A stretch of DNA of 64,000 nt from Leuctra nigra (taxonomy: Eukaryota > Arthropoda > Insecta > Plecoptera > Leuctridae): the NCBI GenBank assembly GCA_934045905.1, contig OW203762.1, forward strand, positions 46,339,411 through 46,403,410. The letters run 5' to 3'. Positions 23,226-37,366 of this stretch are shown in pieces. Positions within the stretch are counted from its first letter, which is position 1; each line of letters opens with the position of its first letter. Both the position numbers and the translations under genes were made by a program. Under the pieces are notes generated by a model. That model was not told the DNA's origin, made no database searches, and saw only the letters and a program-made list of their open reading frames with translations.

Positions 23226-26200
23226 GTACAATTTTGATTATTCCGTCAATAGATTAATTATTATATTACGATATTTTTCATATGATGAAAAATTACTTCG
23301 ATTAGTAATGTAATGACTCATCCGGACTCATCAGCTTACGAGGAGCTAAATTTCGTATTTTTAAATAATCATGAAATTGAAATACTTGAGAAATTATTAT
23401 TAATTCTACTCCTGAACGGAGCAGGTTCGAAGGGCATAGAAACGTTTGCATCGCACGAAAACAAGTCTAAAAGCGCGACTTTGGCGCTGTATGCGACAGA
23501 CGTCCACATCTATCTTGGCTAACTTTAGCTCGCGACGTCGACAGACAGGGGCGCCGCGACGCATTTGGCTCGCTGCCGACGCTGGTTCACTTGTGTTGCC
23601 CAACTGCTGTGGTACACAAGTCGAAATAACCCGCCGATGAAAAGTTATGCCAACAGGCATGGGTTTGCTTCCTACGCTGGCTGCGATATCGACAGCATTG
23701 CAAATCTATGGCTCTGTTCTCGATGCATGTGACGCACAGCGCAGGCGCTAAAGAAGTCTAGGTTGCAACGATCGACGTATTCTCGGACGTATTCCTAATC
23801 TCGTGTCGCGGTAGTCTCTGTTTAAACTCGGCTTTCCAGGGGTGTGAGATAATGATAGCGAAAGACATGATACAGAATTATTGTACGTATTTTAATAATG
23901 AACTGTACAGAAAACTTTGATTCTAAATCGAAGCACACCACATAGAAAAATTTTGAGTTCAGGTATCCTTGATTGGGATTATAAAAAATTGTAGATAGTG
24001 GCAATGTGTAATAATTTCAGACACCAATAAATACATCCGTCAAACGCTTTATCTTATCTTTCGCTCACACTCGCAAACGTCAAGAGTTCAATTCAATTGA
24101 AAAATGATCCGCACTGCATTGATAGCATGTAGGAAATTGCATGGAATCTGATGGAAGTCTATCAATGTCATCATAGCCATGACCTACCATTTGCGACTGC
24201 TCTCTCGTAGGCCTATCCTATGAGAGTGTTAAAGAGCATGGACGCTTTAATGAGTCAGACATGATGTACAAATGAATGACGTAAGCAAACAGTGATGACA
24301 CTGATGCAGCGGGTTCGTCAACCACTAATCTACAGGCGGCGACAAAGAACGCAACTACCACGCAGAGAGGAAGCGACTGAATGAGCAACAGCGTCCTTTT
24401 TTTTTTTTTTTTTTTTACTTCCGGTTTTAATGGCACCGACATTGAGTCATACTGGCCAGCGTTAATTTATATACCTATTCGATAATGTAGTTTTATAATA
24501 ATATGTAATTATTATTATGCTTTATATTTTACACTCGTTGTATTTTAGCACATAGGCTAGCTTTAGTTATTGATAGATACTTAGTAGTTATTTAAAATTC
24601 AGAATTACGGAGGATATCAGTTATCACCACGTGTCGATCGAAGTTGAATGGCCATGACTTGAGTCCTATAAGCCAGCTTATATTTATTTTAAATTCACTT
24701 TTTCACTCGGCGTATTTATTGGCACTTGACCATTTGGTCTTATTGGCCAGCTTTAGTTATGATATCTATTTAATTGTGGTGGTGATAACTATTAGCACAC
24801 GAATTCTGTTCTTGTAATGGCGCCTGACATTTGTCAGATAGGCCAGCGGTATTTTGTGGACTCTCCCCAACGGAGGTTGAAGAGGAAGTCCAACAGCGTC
24901 CTCTGTCAGCTGTTGTGTTGAACTGAACGTAATGAAGTGTGGAAGTACTTAAAACCCTGACCTATCGCAACACAATATAGGTACACACAGCGCGGCGCTG
25001 ACGGGCGGCGGTTTAAAAAAAGAGCTCAAAAGCCTTAATTCATTTCATGCTCATTTACGCAGCGCAATGGCTTCTCTGTTTGTTTAGCGGTGTGAATAGT
25101 CAACACGACTATCTGACTAAGTTGTAGATGGGTGTTCATCACCTACAGGAGGGACACTTGTAGGCCTCATGGAATTTGTATTCGACATTGTTGATCATGT
25201 TTTCACCTGTTGTGTTTCGCCACGGAAATAAGAGCAAGTCAAGATGAAGGTTGGTCGAATAGTACATACACAAACTGTCTACATCGCGAGCTACATGACA
25301 TGAGCGAGGTGTTCAATGCGGGTAGCCCCTGTCAGAATGATAACATCGCACGTCACTGCACTGCTCGCGGTTTCTTGACCTGCATCAATAGCTCGTATTC
25401 CGTCTTCAATGAGCTGTGTGTGGGCCGAGCCGTGCCGACGAAAGTTAATTAAAGTTTCATTGATGAGTTCGGATCTTTATAGACCTTGACATAGACAAGA
25501 GCAATTTATACCTAGAGGGGGAGGTAATCTGTGCGTATACACAGTGGACGCGAAGGTGTAACTGCGTCAAATCTTGTCAAGACATACCGTTACAAAGTTA
25601 TAAAAACAATCTAAGTCGTGCCTTGAACGACGATTAATTGATTTTTAGTTAGAAATTATCAAAATAATGCGGTATGTTCTAACGTTTCAAATTCGTTCGA
25701 ATACTATCAATTGATTGTTTTAAGTTTTAACTCTAGTAGAAGTAGAAAAACGCAAACACGTCAAAGAATTTTTGAAACGAAGAAAATATAGCTAGGAACT
25801 TTGAACTTCATTCAGCTCATATTACAATGGGTACTGACATAATTGGGCAATTTCAATTTGTACGTAGCCAGGAAAGTTAAATTTTGAATAAAAATAACCC
25901 CCAATTGACTTATGATTAAAACAGTTCAATTTGACATGCATGGTGTAATAAAGGCATTACGAATCCTTCATTCAAAACTTCAATTCTATACTTCATCCTC
26001 GATCGAGATTCTATGCAAAGCAAAGAGCATCGTATTTCTATTTTCTATCTGTGAACTGATCGTGCTGCAGTTCTCATGTCTCCATGCGGTAGCAAGTCAA
26101 GTCTTCCAACGTGCCGTAATAACCTGTGGTCATATCCTCGTAATGGCGCCTCCTCAACAGCTGATTTGTGTCAAGTAAGCGCGACACGGCCCCGCGAGCA

Positions 26201-29200
26201 CGCTCGATCGAAACGTGAGTGCATCTCGATACTCGCGCGCGCCATGTGGCATTGTTTACAAACAACATGAACAACAGATCATTCATCGAGGCGGCGGTAT
26301 TAAGTAGGCTGGCGCGCGAATGGGAGGTGGCATACGGAAGTGGACTTGACACTGACAGTCCGCCGGTGAACTGCAAGGCGACAGGTGGTGGTGACCAAGG
26401 ACGGGTGACAGTATAGTGAGTAGAGAGGGCTGTCTGTCATCAACGGTCAGACTCGCTCGGGGTTCTTGCAACCTTGGAAAGCGGAATATTTACTTGTAAT
26501 TCGGTGTATCATTTTTACCTTTTGGGTATTGGATTTGGCTAGACCGTATTTCCTAGAATATGAGCTCATGTAAACTGATCGCAGACTAGACGAATTCCCA
26601 GAAATAAAACATTTCTTAAAATGAAACGAATTATAATGTATTAAGGCATCTAAATATCCAAGATTGAGTCTTATTTGTTATAAGTTGGATCGGTATTTAA
26701 AAGTGGTCACCACGGATAGATTTCCATATTTTCTTGTAGCTCTACAGTTTAGTTACATCCCATTACCTACGTCCTCAACTGTGGTTTCACACAATGGACC
26801 AGAGTATATCGTAAAATCGTTTGGAAGGTACTTTGCATTTCCCTTGTTTGAGGTTGTTTACAGCTTGACTTGGTAACTAATTTGCCACTTTTTCAATTTC
26901 ATGATCGACTCCGAATCCGATGTATTTTTGTGAGAGAACAGTGCGCGATCTTCTGCGATGTGACAGAACTGTACTAACTCGCGCAATGTGAAAAATGCAG
27001 ACAGAATTTTGTCCACAAACGCACTAAAATGCACAGCAATCATGTAACTATAATTGTCGAATCGATCGACACTCTTACGGGAGATTAGTGTCGATTGGAA
27101 ACTGTTGTCAAGTGACTATGTAATTCTCCCTTTAAAGTTGTCGATCGGCTGCTGACAAAAGTTACATGATCCATGATGATACTGGCGTTATCATGACTTT
27201 ATCGCGAGCTAAATCCCGGAATAAGTCCCAAATAATACGCACATCACAACCTATTGATTTCCCACTGTACTGTAGGTATAGTATGGTATAGTGGTGGAAT
27301 TATGTTCCCATGGATACCCGAAGATGCTTGACCCTTAAAAATGTGACTTACAAACTAAAGGTGAATTTCTCGCAACTATAGTATAGGAATTCCGACCTTA
27401 GTAGCGAATCTCAATCAGGTCGAAATATTAATGGGCTTGTATATCATTCCATACCCGGGCCATACTACCCGTTCAATTTCATAAAATCATTATTTTCTTG
27501 TACAAACTAAATCATGTTTTTAGAAAAAACGAAAAGACTCTGCTATGTCGGTGCATGGAATCTGCGTGAGCTGCTAATGGCTTGACGCGGGTTGATTGAA
27601 CAATACGCGTGAATAAGTTCCCGCCAAGTGTTATCTGTCAGCCTGTTGGATCGCCGCCACGTGCTATCACACGTGTGCTTGATGTCACGGCATGCTCGTC
27701 ACACGGCCTACATGATCATACTCTCGCATGGGGTTGCACAATCGATAGTCGCGTGGTGGTGGGCGGGTTACGTTTTCACGCGGACGTTTTTTCTTTCACT
27801 TCTCAGATGTCAGACACAAAGTCCAGCTCCTTTTAAGTTCAATTTGATATAAATTATTAGATGGATTGTTGTAAAAGTTGAATTAAATTTGGTAATTCTG
27901 CAGTATTACATAGGTACCTCCAAAAAGGTTTGTATTTTTAATAATATACCTATAGGCTAAATTCAGGGATTTTTTTTTTGAAAGAAGGAACACAATTTAG
28001 TTAATTTCTGAAAGAATCTCACGTTTCCTGAGAAAAGGAAACCAGTGATTCTGACGAAAGAGCACAATGTCAATTTCATTAGATTTTAGAAAAGTTTCTG
28101 AATTTTGGTCCATGGATCGTCAAAATAGGTACATAATTTTTGGTGGGTCATGTCATTAATGCTAGTGGTATTTATAACTACAGATTTGATTTTTTTTGCT
28201 TTAGTATCTGTGCAGTAAAATTGATGACGCATAATAAGTGTTTGAGTTAGCGACTGCTCGCCACTTTGACATTTCCTAGTGACTCATGGCGAATGCCACA
28301 CCATGGAAAGTGCACTTGCTCATAGTGCCTCGTTTCCAAGCACCTGCCCTAATCAAGTGCTAATGCTACGGAGTTCTACGAAATGTACCTAACCATTCCA
28401 AATTATTGTCTAACGTGGTTGACCGCGGCATCACTACGTAACCATGGTAACAAGCAAGTGTCGAGATTGGCGGGATCTCATAAAACTGATAGAACCAAAG
28501 AAAGTGGCTGATAACTAACTCCTACCCTTCCTAGCGAGACAGATGAGAGCATTCCACTACCCGTCCCTCCCCCCTCACTTCCCCTGACCAAGGTATGTTG
28601 TCAAGACCCGCTGAAATTCAAACCGAGAGCCACATGCCGCAATGTGTACAGCTGAACATCATTCTGACAGTGCAATTGACGTTCAACCGGGAATCTTTTT
28701 GACTCAATACATACATCGCTTTTTGAATTAAACAGAGATCAGTTGTGTTTGTAAGAACACAGAATCAGTTGCAAATAGGTTGAAAACATTAGTTTGTTAC
28801 GTATCATTTGACGTATCAAACCAAAATCTTGTAAACACTGACGTTACACACTGTACTATTGCATAGATTATATGAACACTTATTCTACATAAGGTTACAC
28901 AACTACAATAATTAAGTATTGGCAGTATTTTTCTTTAATTCATCCCTGTGATGAAGACTAGAATCTCCTCTCCTAAACTTCACAACACAAATACAAATGA
29001 TCGAAACTCCTCCATAATGAAATGTAACCGTCTCCTTTACACTGTAATTCATGCTGTACACCAATAACATGCTTATAAAATAGAAATATCTCTCTATTTC
29101 TCACCTTCAATTCACTCCACATAGTTAATTTCACTCATCAGAAGTCTGAAATCGCCCGCGACGTGCCGGTGAGGTTCACAACACAATGCGGTACGCTATG

Positions 29201-31007
29201 CGAGCTTTACGGTCGAGCAACACACTGACGCTGAATATCCATCCGAATCCGAGTCCACCGAGTTGCCATGAACAGCCGCTGCCTGCGCCGCCAGTCTCTC
29301 CCTCCCCGCGCCGCTCCACCCCGCTAGCAACAACCATCAAACCAGTCCATAGTTCCTTATCCTACCGTTCTATCGGACCAACAAGGGAAAACCCTGCCTG
29401 CTCGATCACAGCGCTGGTTCATAATCGTACCCCATTGTTGGGAATGTCCCTTTTCCTTCACCCTAAAAGGCACTAAAAGGGAAATGTTTTATCATAAGAA
29501 ATAATATCGTAATAATATTATTATTTAAAGTTGAATTCCTAATGTCATTAAAATAAAGAGGAAACAGTAACAAATTATAAAATTGATGGATATATTGGGG
29601 TAATTTGAAGATAACTATATACAAATAATTATTGTTTACTTAAATTTATTAGAAGAAGTAATCAATAGCACTGATTGAGAGTACTTTTAAAAGTTTTGGA
29701 AGTCTGAATCTATGTTGGATTTTTAGATTCAAAGTGAGCAACAACGTCGAACTCGCAGTCTCCAAGCAAGAGAGTACGTATTATTTTATTTCAGCTTCAA
29801 CAGCTTTTTTGTCCTTCCTCCAGCCCTACGGCATACAATTTCCATGCACTATTCTGAGCGCACAGCACATTACATCGACATTCTACGCCTGCGCCGACAT
29901 TCTCCAACATTCCCCTCTCACGGTCGTAATGTTCGGCAATCATCGTAAAGTTTCGTGTCGCTCCTATTTTTCCATTCGGTTCTATTCGGCTCTTGTGTAC
30001 CCAGTTCCTATCCGAGCGTTCGGCTATGTTCGGGCTTCATGACCCGAAAGCCTTGGTGTGTGACGAAATTGTCATGACATACGTCGGCGCCTCGGGTGGA
30101 ACGAAACTCTGACTGGGATAAACTTCGGGTGAATGTTTTTCGATCCCCACTCCCTCATGGCATGACTACCATCGTCGAAATAGTTTGATGAAATGGGGTT
30201 GGCTGAAAATGTGTGTAGGCTCGTGCTCAGGCACTTGTTTTCAGCATTGAACAATAACTTTGTGTTGCTGCTGCCCTCTCTTAGCTAAATTCGACTTTGC
30301 ATCTACATTCTCTAATCTTCAATTAAACAGAAAATTATATTGAACATTTATCCATATTCAATTTAAAAAAATGTATTTTGGACAATAATATTTTAAAGCC
30401 CGAAACTGAGAGAAATAGCAAAATATATTAATTTAAAATCTTGGAATGGAAAAATATCCAGGGATTATGCCAATGGTGAGATGCAAAATCACTATGACAA
30501 GTAAAATGATAATATATCTACTTCTGTGCAGTACATTTGTCATTGGTGAGTTCTAGCAAGAAGCTCGAAGCTGGTTTGAGCATGTGTGAAATGAGCGGTT
30601 GTGTTTCGGCGCCAGAGATGACGGCGCTATATGACACACTACACGACGCATCTTGCCGCATGGTCCGGCCTAGTGTTTCTGCATGTCTCCGCTGGGTGTC
30701 TCTGGCGGTGACTACCTGGCTCAAACTCCGATGACAAGATCTGACCCCTTCAACAAAATCTTCACATGCTGTTGGGGTGGGGATAGGGGGAGGAAAACGC
30801 ACGCTTTTTCTGGGATTCATTCATAAAAAATTCTTCCGCTAAACTGTTTTCAATTTGTCAATTTTTTCCGGATTAAGTTGTATGTTTACGTAAACATAAA
30901 AATAATGTGACACTGACAAAGACATAACATATTGATTAATATGTGAACAGACTAGCTTTGAGTATTGGCAATGTTTAGATTGGCCGACTGTGGTTATATG
31001 TAATTTA
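23226..31007. other. No gene seen
   Basis: Long non-coding stretch, AT-rich with scattered GC-richer islands (23520-23760, 26060-26420, 29150-29420). A 20-T run at 24397-24416 is followed at once by ACTTCCGG, the ETS half of the family A motif. No exon, RNA gene or element boundary could be supported. Confidence 0.45.
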
Positions 31008-31063
31008 TCATCATCAATCATCATCAATCATCATCGTCATCATCATCGTCATCATCATCATCA
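31008..31063. repeat. (ATC)n microsatellite
   Basis: Imperfect trinucleotide run of ATC/GTC units. Confidence 0.9.
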
Positions 31064-31218
31064 CTAGGTATTACTATTATGCTGCGCAGATATTAATTTG
31101 ATGCCTGGATAGTGTAAACGAATACGAATTGTTCCAAAGATTCCAGTTCCACCTGCCATTAGCTAACACGGCACCTCCACTACGGAGTGAACTGCGGGCT
31201 GCGGTGTTCAACATTCTC

Positions 31219-31448
31219 TGACGTCATCCACATTTTGTGTTTATTTGGGGATTGAGTACTAATTAATTGGACTTACGTAAAATAAGTAAAACAAAGCCGA
31301 TCTTTTTATATAACATGCTTTTGGCAAAGTGTCTTGATGTATGTTTCTGAAAATATAACATTCAGTGCGGCAACGTCGCACACAGTGACGTCACTATGTA
31401 TCGCGGCCACGACTCGACCGCCAGAACCTTTTACCGGAAATGACGTCA
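31219..31448. promoter_or_regulatory. Cluster of three consensus CREs
   Basis: TGACGTCA occurs exactly at 31219-31226, 31386-31393 and 31441-31448. The last is preceded by CCGGAAA, giving an ETS/CRE composite like that of family A. The surrounding sequence has CG-rich segments and is not an obvious family A copy. It could be a promoter or enhancer, or a decayed repeat fragment. Confidence 0.35.
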
Positions 31449-31933
31449 CTCTTATTCCTCGAGAAGCAAGACCGTAGTTAGCTAAGACATGGAGTAACGA
31501 ACGTGCATGAAACGAAAGTTGAGCGATTGGAGTAAGAATAAAATGAGCTGGGTGTCACAAATAATAGGTATAATAAATCTAAAAAAATATAAGATCATGA
31601 TTATCATGATACAAAAAATTACGCATCGCGCATTATGTACAGGCCAAGGTGTTGATACAAGTTGTCAACAAGTCAACAACTTGTATAAATACCTTGGGTA
31701 TACAGGCATAGTCCAGAGAATGTCAATGGTCCAGATAAGATGTCTATAGTCAAATTAGACACCGAAGGCCATCCAAACATGAAACACAAATCAAATGAAA
31801 GCCATCCATTCAAATTTAGACTTTGATTGTGACACGTTGATCCACTTTGTGTTTTCAAATTACAAACTACAGTGATTATTACACGTTTCTAAAATAACTG
31901 TGTTTAATTGTGTTACCTACACAATTTTTTTAA

Positions 31934-33016
31934 ACTAGGAAAACGCTCAGTATAACGCGTTGATAAACGAACCTTCGTACTATGATGAAAATATGTTCAT
32001 CTACAGACTTTGAGAACCCTTTTCATCAAAGAGGCAGTGATAAAAAAAATTATAGGTAGTACATTTACTACCTATCAAATCATCCTATCCTATCAAATAG
32101 GATATTTCAAATCAAGCACAAAAATATCAGTAAGTAAAAAGTGTCAATAATCTCTTGAAGTTCATTACAGATTTGTCAAAAACCACTTATAATGCTGGTG
32201 GTACCAATGACCATGCAAAATTTGGTGATGATCGGTCAAAAGATTCCAGTTTCAATTTGCACACAGAGTTGAGTTTCTTTCATATTGCCAAGCTAAGTAA
32301 ACTACAAATCAAGTTTCCGATGAAATTAATAGACCGATTTTGCTTAAAATCAGCCGCGTAGGAATAGGGGGGAAGGGGGGGGGGTGGGAAACGGACCCCC
32401 CCCCCCTGTCTGGAGCCTGCCCCATCTGTCTATAGGTAAGTTTGAATTCTCAAAATTTTCTCAAGTTTTGCAAAACTAATTGCACATAGGTATTATCCAA
32501 TGAGACAACTCATTTACTTATATGTCCAACATGATCATCCTCATAGTCATGATACAATTTAAAACACATACAGATTTTTCTTATAGCTTATTGCTGTTGC
32601 TCTTGCAAATTCATAATCGATTCTCTTTTACTAGGATTCAAAAATTTCCCTGCGGGGCCATTGGGGATTTCGTCCAATAACAAAATTTTAATTTTTTCTT
32701 AAGTTTCCCTAAGAATATTGCATATCACACATTTTAAATTTCTTTGAAACGAATTATAAAATAGCGTCAAATTCGATTCTGAATTGTATCTAAAATTCAA
32801 AAAAGCCCCACTCAAAATAAAGTTCCTACGCGCCTGCTTGAAATCATTAGCCCTCTTTGCACTGGATAGTAATGAATGTCTTGTGAAAAAATTAATTTGC
32901 TCCGTGCGCCTTTGTTTGAAATTTAATGCGAAAAGGAGAGAAAAAAAACAATAAAAAGCAGAGATTCGAGCCATAAGTTTCAAGTGGAGTCGCTCGCTCC
33001 GCTCGCTTGATAAATA
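31934..33016 (+). mobile_element. Family D repeat, copy D0, interrupted by a hAT MITE
   Basis: Opens ACTAGGAAAACGCTCAG then AACGCGTTGAT, as in the copies at 42494 and 49419, and carries the internal phrase ACCAATGACCATGCAAAAT. It closes with GCTCGCTCCGCTCGC near 33010. A separate element occupies 32351-32836. No ORF is present. The 5' part has diverged from the other copies. Confidence 0.65.
32351..32836. mobile_element. hAT-type MITE inside family D copy
   Basis: Termini CAGCCGCGTAGGAA and TTCCTACGCGCCTG (inverted, one mismatch). Flanks CTTAAAAT (32343-32350) and CTTGAAAT (32837-32844) form an 8-bp target duplication with one change, as expected for hAT. A long G/C-run segment follows the left end. 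There is no coding capacity for a transposase. Confidence 0.82.
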
Positions 33017-34080
33017 GGTAAATAATATTATCGTGCATTTACATTCATGCACATGTTCAAAACGTCTCTACGTCAACGTTCTGCTGATGCAGTAATCTGT
33101 TTCTTGCATTCGGCTGCAACATCAACATCAACACTCTCTGCACGCTGCAACGTGTGATTAAACAGCTCATCTCGAAGAGAGAGAGAAGCAGAGAGACGAG
33201 CTTTATTATGCCGAGCTTTACGCCTCGGTCCAGGGTGGCGAAAGTTCACACCACTTTTCCACTCTTCACCACGTTCTTAACCCCGTCGTACCTGCAGGTT
33301 TTGACGAATTAATTTTGTCTAACATTCAAAGCAGCGTTCGATTACGAATGATTGTCAAGAATAGAGCATTTGATGCATTTAGTTCACCACTATCACCACT
33401 ATCTGCAACAGGAGTTTTAAGAATGCCACTTTCTCATTTTTTTTGTTCGATTTTGTAGGCATGCCCAGTGCACACCGTTGAGCCTATCGATAAGAAATTT
33501 TGTACACACACTAATGTCATAAGATCGGTCTCGTATATAGTTTTTGAACGAGATTGGTTGGTTGAAAATTATAAGTTAACTTTTGACCAATCAACTTAAA
33601 TCTTTGCATTGTCACTGTGATAACATTTTAGGTGATCGTTTTTGACTATTTTCAGACAAATTTGTCCAGAACTTGAAGAATTTTTGACATTTTACAAACA
33701 TTTTATACATTATTTGAAATATTTGACAAATTTATTCAAAGAAGACAACATTACCATGCTCCTTTGACGTCTTCTTCAAGAGAATTATCCAAGAAGAAAA
33801 AGATCACCTGAAAGTTGAAACAGTTGTGTGACATATGAAATGAAAGCTTATTGAAAGCTGATCAAGAGTATGTGCACAATGTGGTGAGGGGTCCAAGGTT
33901 GGGGTGTTTTGCCAGTAGAGGACCCATTTGACAGGAGAAGCAAGGACTACTTTGACTCTTTTGTCTTTCTCCGGTTGTTGTTGTGATGTACCGGTCACCT
34001 GTTTCTCTGATCGGACTGACCTTTTTATATGTGTAAAGACTAAGAAAATGGTTTGTTGAATAACTTTTGAACAAATCCAA
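33017..34080. other. No gene seen
   Basis: AT-rich sequence between family D copy D0 and the LINE. The short ORFs are not recognisable. Confidence 0.5.
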
Positions 34081-34258
34081 TTTTTTTTTTATTTCACAGA
34101 GCATACATAAATGCACCCTTCCAAATTAAATTGGAGTGGGAAAAATCGCTCACAAAAATATAGGCCACAAAACATAAGTACACAATATAATGCCGGCTGG
34201 CCAAGCCTGTCACACTTTTTACCATAATACAATATTCTAATTCTAAATCTAATCTACT

Positions 34259-37200
34259 TTATTCAATTTCTTCTTCTTCCTCCTCTTCTCCTTCTGCTTG
34301 TTCTTCATCAAAATCCATTTCATCTTCTTCTGTCCACATCTCAACCTCTTCTCTCCAATTTTCCATTTCATCCACATCTTTTTCTGCACTGCTTTCTTTC
34401 GTCTCTACTTCCTTTCTATCCACTAACTCATTCCATTTCTCCTTTTCTCTCCACAGTTCTTGGTTCTTCACACTCTCCCAACTTACCCCACGATCTACAA
34501 TGTCTTGTTTTATCTGTTCAAACCATCTTGTACGAGGTCTACCAACTTTTCTTTTCATATTGTCATTTCTTTCAAACTCTATTTTGGCCAATCTTGTATC
34601 CTTCATCATCTTCAATTTTCGGAACCACCTTAATCTATCTCTTCCAATAGTGTGCTTCAATCGCTCCACTCCAATTTCCTTTCTTAACTTATTACTTCGT
34701 ATCCGGTCCAACATTGATACTCCACACATAGCTCTCACAAATTTCATTTCAGCCGCCTGAATCATACTTTCCTCTTTCCACCCAATATTCCAAGTAGCCG
34801 CTCCATAACTTAAAATTGGTAAATAATATTGCTTAAATAATACCAATTTAAATTTGAGTGGGAGCATTTTGTTCCAAACAAGTTTTCTTACTTGTTGATA
34901 GAATCCATCCGCTTTCTTAACTCTCCTCTTCACTTCTTCTCCACATCTTGCATCCTCTGTCAGCAAACTTCCCAGGTATGGGAATGCTTCTGTCTTCTTC
35001 ATTGCTTCACCTCTCAACTGCAATCCTTGACCTTATACTTTTATTTTCTTTGTCATCAATAAATACTCGCTCTTTTCTCTACTAATCTTCATTCCGAAAT
35101 CTTTGCTTACCTCATCCCATTTTTCAATTCTTGCCTGTATTTCCTCTCTACTTTCACTCCACAATACAATGTCGTCTGCATATACTCCAGTATTGGTATT
35201 TTCTCCCAATATCACCTCCCGAAGCATATCATCCATTACGACTGTAAATAGAAGTGGCGAAAGCACACTTCCCTGCCGTACTCCTGACTTTATGGAGAAC
35301 CACTCAGTCTTGCCGCTACCACTCTGCACACAACTTTCACACCCAACATACAAACTTTTAACTCTTTCCATCAAATCTTGGTCAACATTTCTCTTTCCTA
35401 AGCCTTCCCATACTTTACATCGAGGTAAATGATCATATGCTTTTTCCAGGTCTAGAAATACCACCCATAATTCCTTTCCTTCTTCCCAATATCTTTCCAT
35501 AATATGTCTCATAGCGAAAATCAAATCAATAGTTGATCTGTCTTTTCTAAACCCATATTGTTCTTCTCTTAAACTTTCTTCTACTTCACATCGTAGCCTT
35601 TTCTCCAGAATCCTTTCATATAATTTGGCGCCTTGACTCATCAAAGTAATACCACGATAATTGGAACATTGTTTTCTATTTCCTTTCTTAAAAATAGGAA
35701 CAATTACACCTCTTGTCCAATCTTTAGGAACTCTTTTCTGAGTCCATGCCGCCCGAACCACCCTATAGAACCATTCCAATCCTGTTTTTCCTGCAGCTTT
35801 AATCATTTCAACAACAACTTCATCATCTCCAGCTGACCTTCCATTTTTCATCCCCATTACTGCCAATTCTACCTCCCGCATTACCACTCCATCTTGACAT
35901 TCCTCATCCTCTTCATCATGCAGATCCTTGTTAGTCACATCTTCATTATTCATATCTTCATCTGTATTTAACAGTTTTGAAAAATAGTTTTTCCATAGAT
36001 CTTTTATCTCTTCTTTATCATTTGTATTAATGCCATTTTCATTTTCCATATAGGCCTGGATTCTCCTACATTCTCTCTTCTCTTTGATCATTCCATACAA
36101 CATCTTTTTATTTCCTTCGAAATCTATTTCCAATTTATCTACTAACTTTCCCATTGTCTTTTCTTTAGATTTCCAAATTATGTAATTTACTTTTCTCTTC
36201 AATATCTGATATTCCATTACATTAATTTGAGAACGATGCTTTTCCTTCCGACGCCATGCCGCTCTCTTCATTTTAATCGCCTTTTTTATTTCTGAGTTCC
36301 ACCATGGAGTTTCCTTTGGTTTAATTTTTCCTTTTGCTCTTCCACACGTGTCTTCGACATTTTTAATAAACATATTCTTAAAATATTTCCATTCCTCATC
36401 AACTGATTTAATTGTACCATTTGGAAATTGACTGTTCACTAGCTTTCTAAAATTATTCTTGATATGTTTGTCTTGTAATTTCCATACACGAAGTTTATTG
36501 TTCCTCCATTTTGGAATTGTTGTCAAAATTTGTCCATTGATTATCATTTCTGCTACAAGCAATCTATGGTCTCCATCAAAAGACACATTTGGCACTACTT
36601 TGACATTTTTAATGTATTTTTTTAACCCTGAACTATATATGATATAATCTATAACAGATTTAGTTTTTCCATCCCAACTGTATCTTGTAATTATATGTCT
36701 CTCTCTTTTTTGAAACATACTATTTCCGACAACTAACCCGTTTCTCAAACACATGTCCAACAAATGTTCTCCTTCCTTATTTCGATTTCCATATCCATTT
36801 ACACCCAATACATCTTCATAGCCTCTTCTCTCTATACCAACTCTTGCGTTAAAATCTCCAATCAGTATTACATTTTCTCCACATATATGTCTTTCCATCT
36901 CTTCAATATGCTTTACTTTCTCCTCCATTGCTTTGCCTACTTGCGGTGAATAAACTTGTTTTATTTCACACAATCTTCGCCCGAAGTATATTTGCATTTT
37001 TATCAGCCGATCATTTATACTTTCCACATTTACCACATTTTGATTCATCCTTGGACTTACGATTATTGCCACTCCATTCTTTCCATCTTTGAGTCCAGAC
37101 CAGTATATGTAATATCCTCCTCTTAATTCTTAACCACCTTCCCCTCCCCACTTCGTTTCACTCAACCCAACCAAATCCAACTTTCTCGCTACCATTTCAT

Positions 37201-37366
37201 CAATAATCTCTTCTAATTTATCATTTAATGTTACAATATTTACTGTGGCAATCTTTATAATACTTGTCTTCTTTCTAGCATTTCTACTAATACCATTTCT
37301 CCTTTCTTTCCCTGAACCTTCCTTTCCCTCATCTCTTGTCACGCCTTGGTTCTCCAGAACCAACAC
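34259..37366 (-). pseudogene. LINE ORF2: endonuclease / reverse transcriptase, two in-frame stops
   Basis: One frame of 1036 codons interrupted by TAA at 37130-37132 and TAA at 35033-35035; there is no frameshift. It first has an APE-type endonuclease start (IATVNIVTLN, then LVGLSETKW with the catalytic Glu). After the first stop the endonuclease continues (LIGDFNARVG, DYIIYS, SFDGDHRLL), then the reverse transcriptase (SNYRGITLMS, QYGFRKDRST, LDLEKAYD, GVRQGSVLSPLLF, YADD at 35171-35182). After the second stop comes the C-terminal region (FPYLGSLLTED, LRWFRKLKMM, KVGRPRTRWF) and an acidic Glu-rich end. The active-site signatures are still visible, so decay is recent. The start used here is GTG, within the ORF1 overlap, and the true initiation mode is unknown. 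Confidence 0.9.

Noticed and set aside
30518..30820. 100-codon minus-strand ORF
   Set aside because: No family resemblance and no supporting signals.
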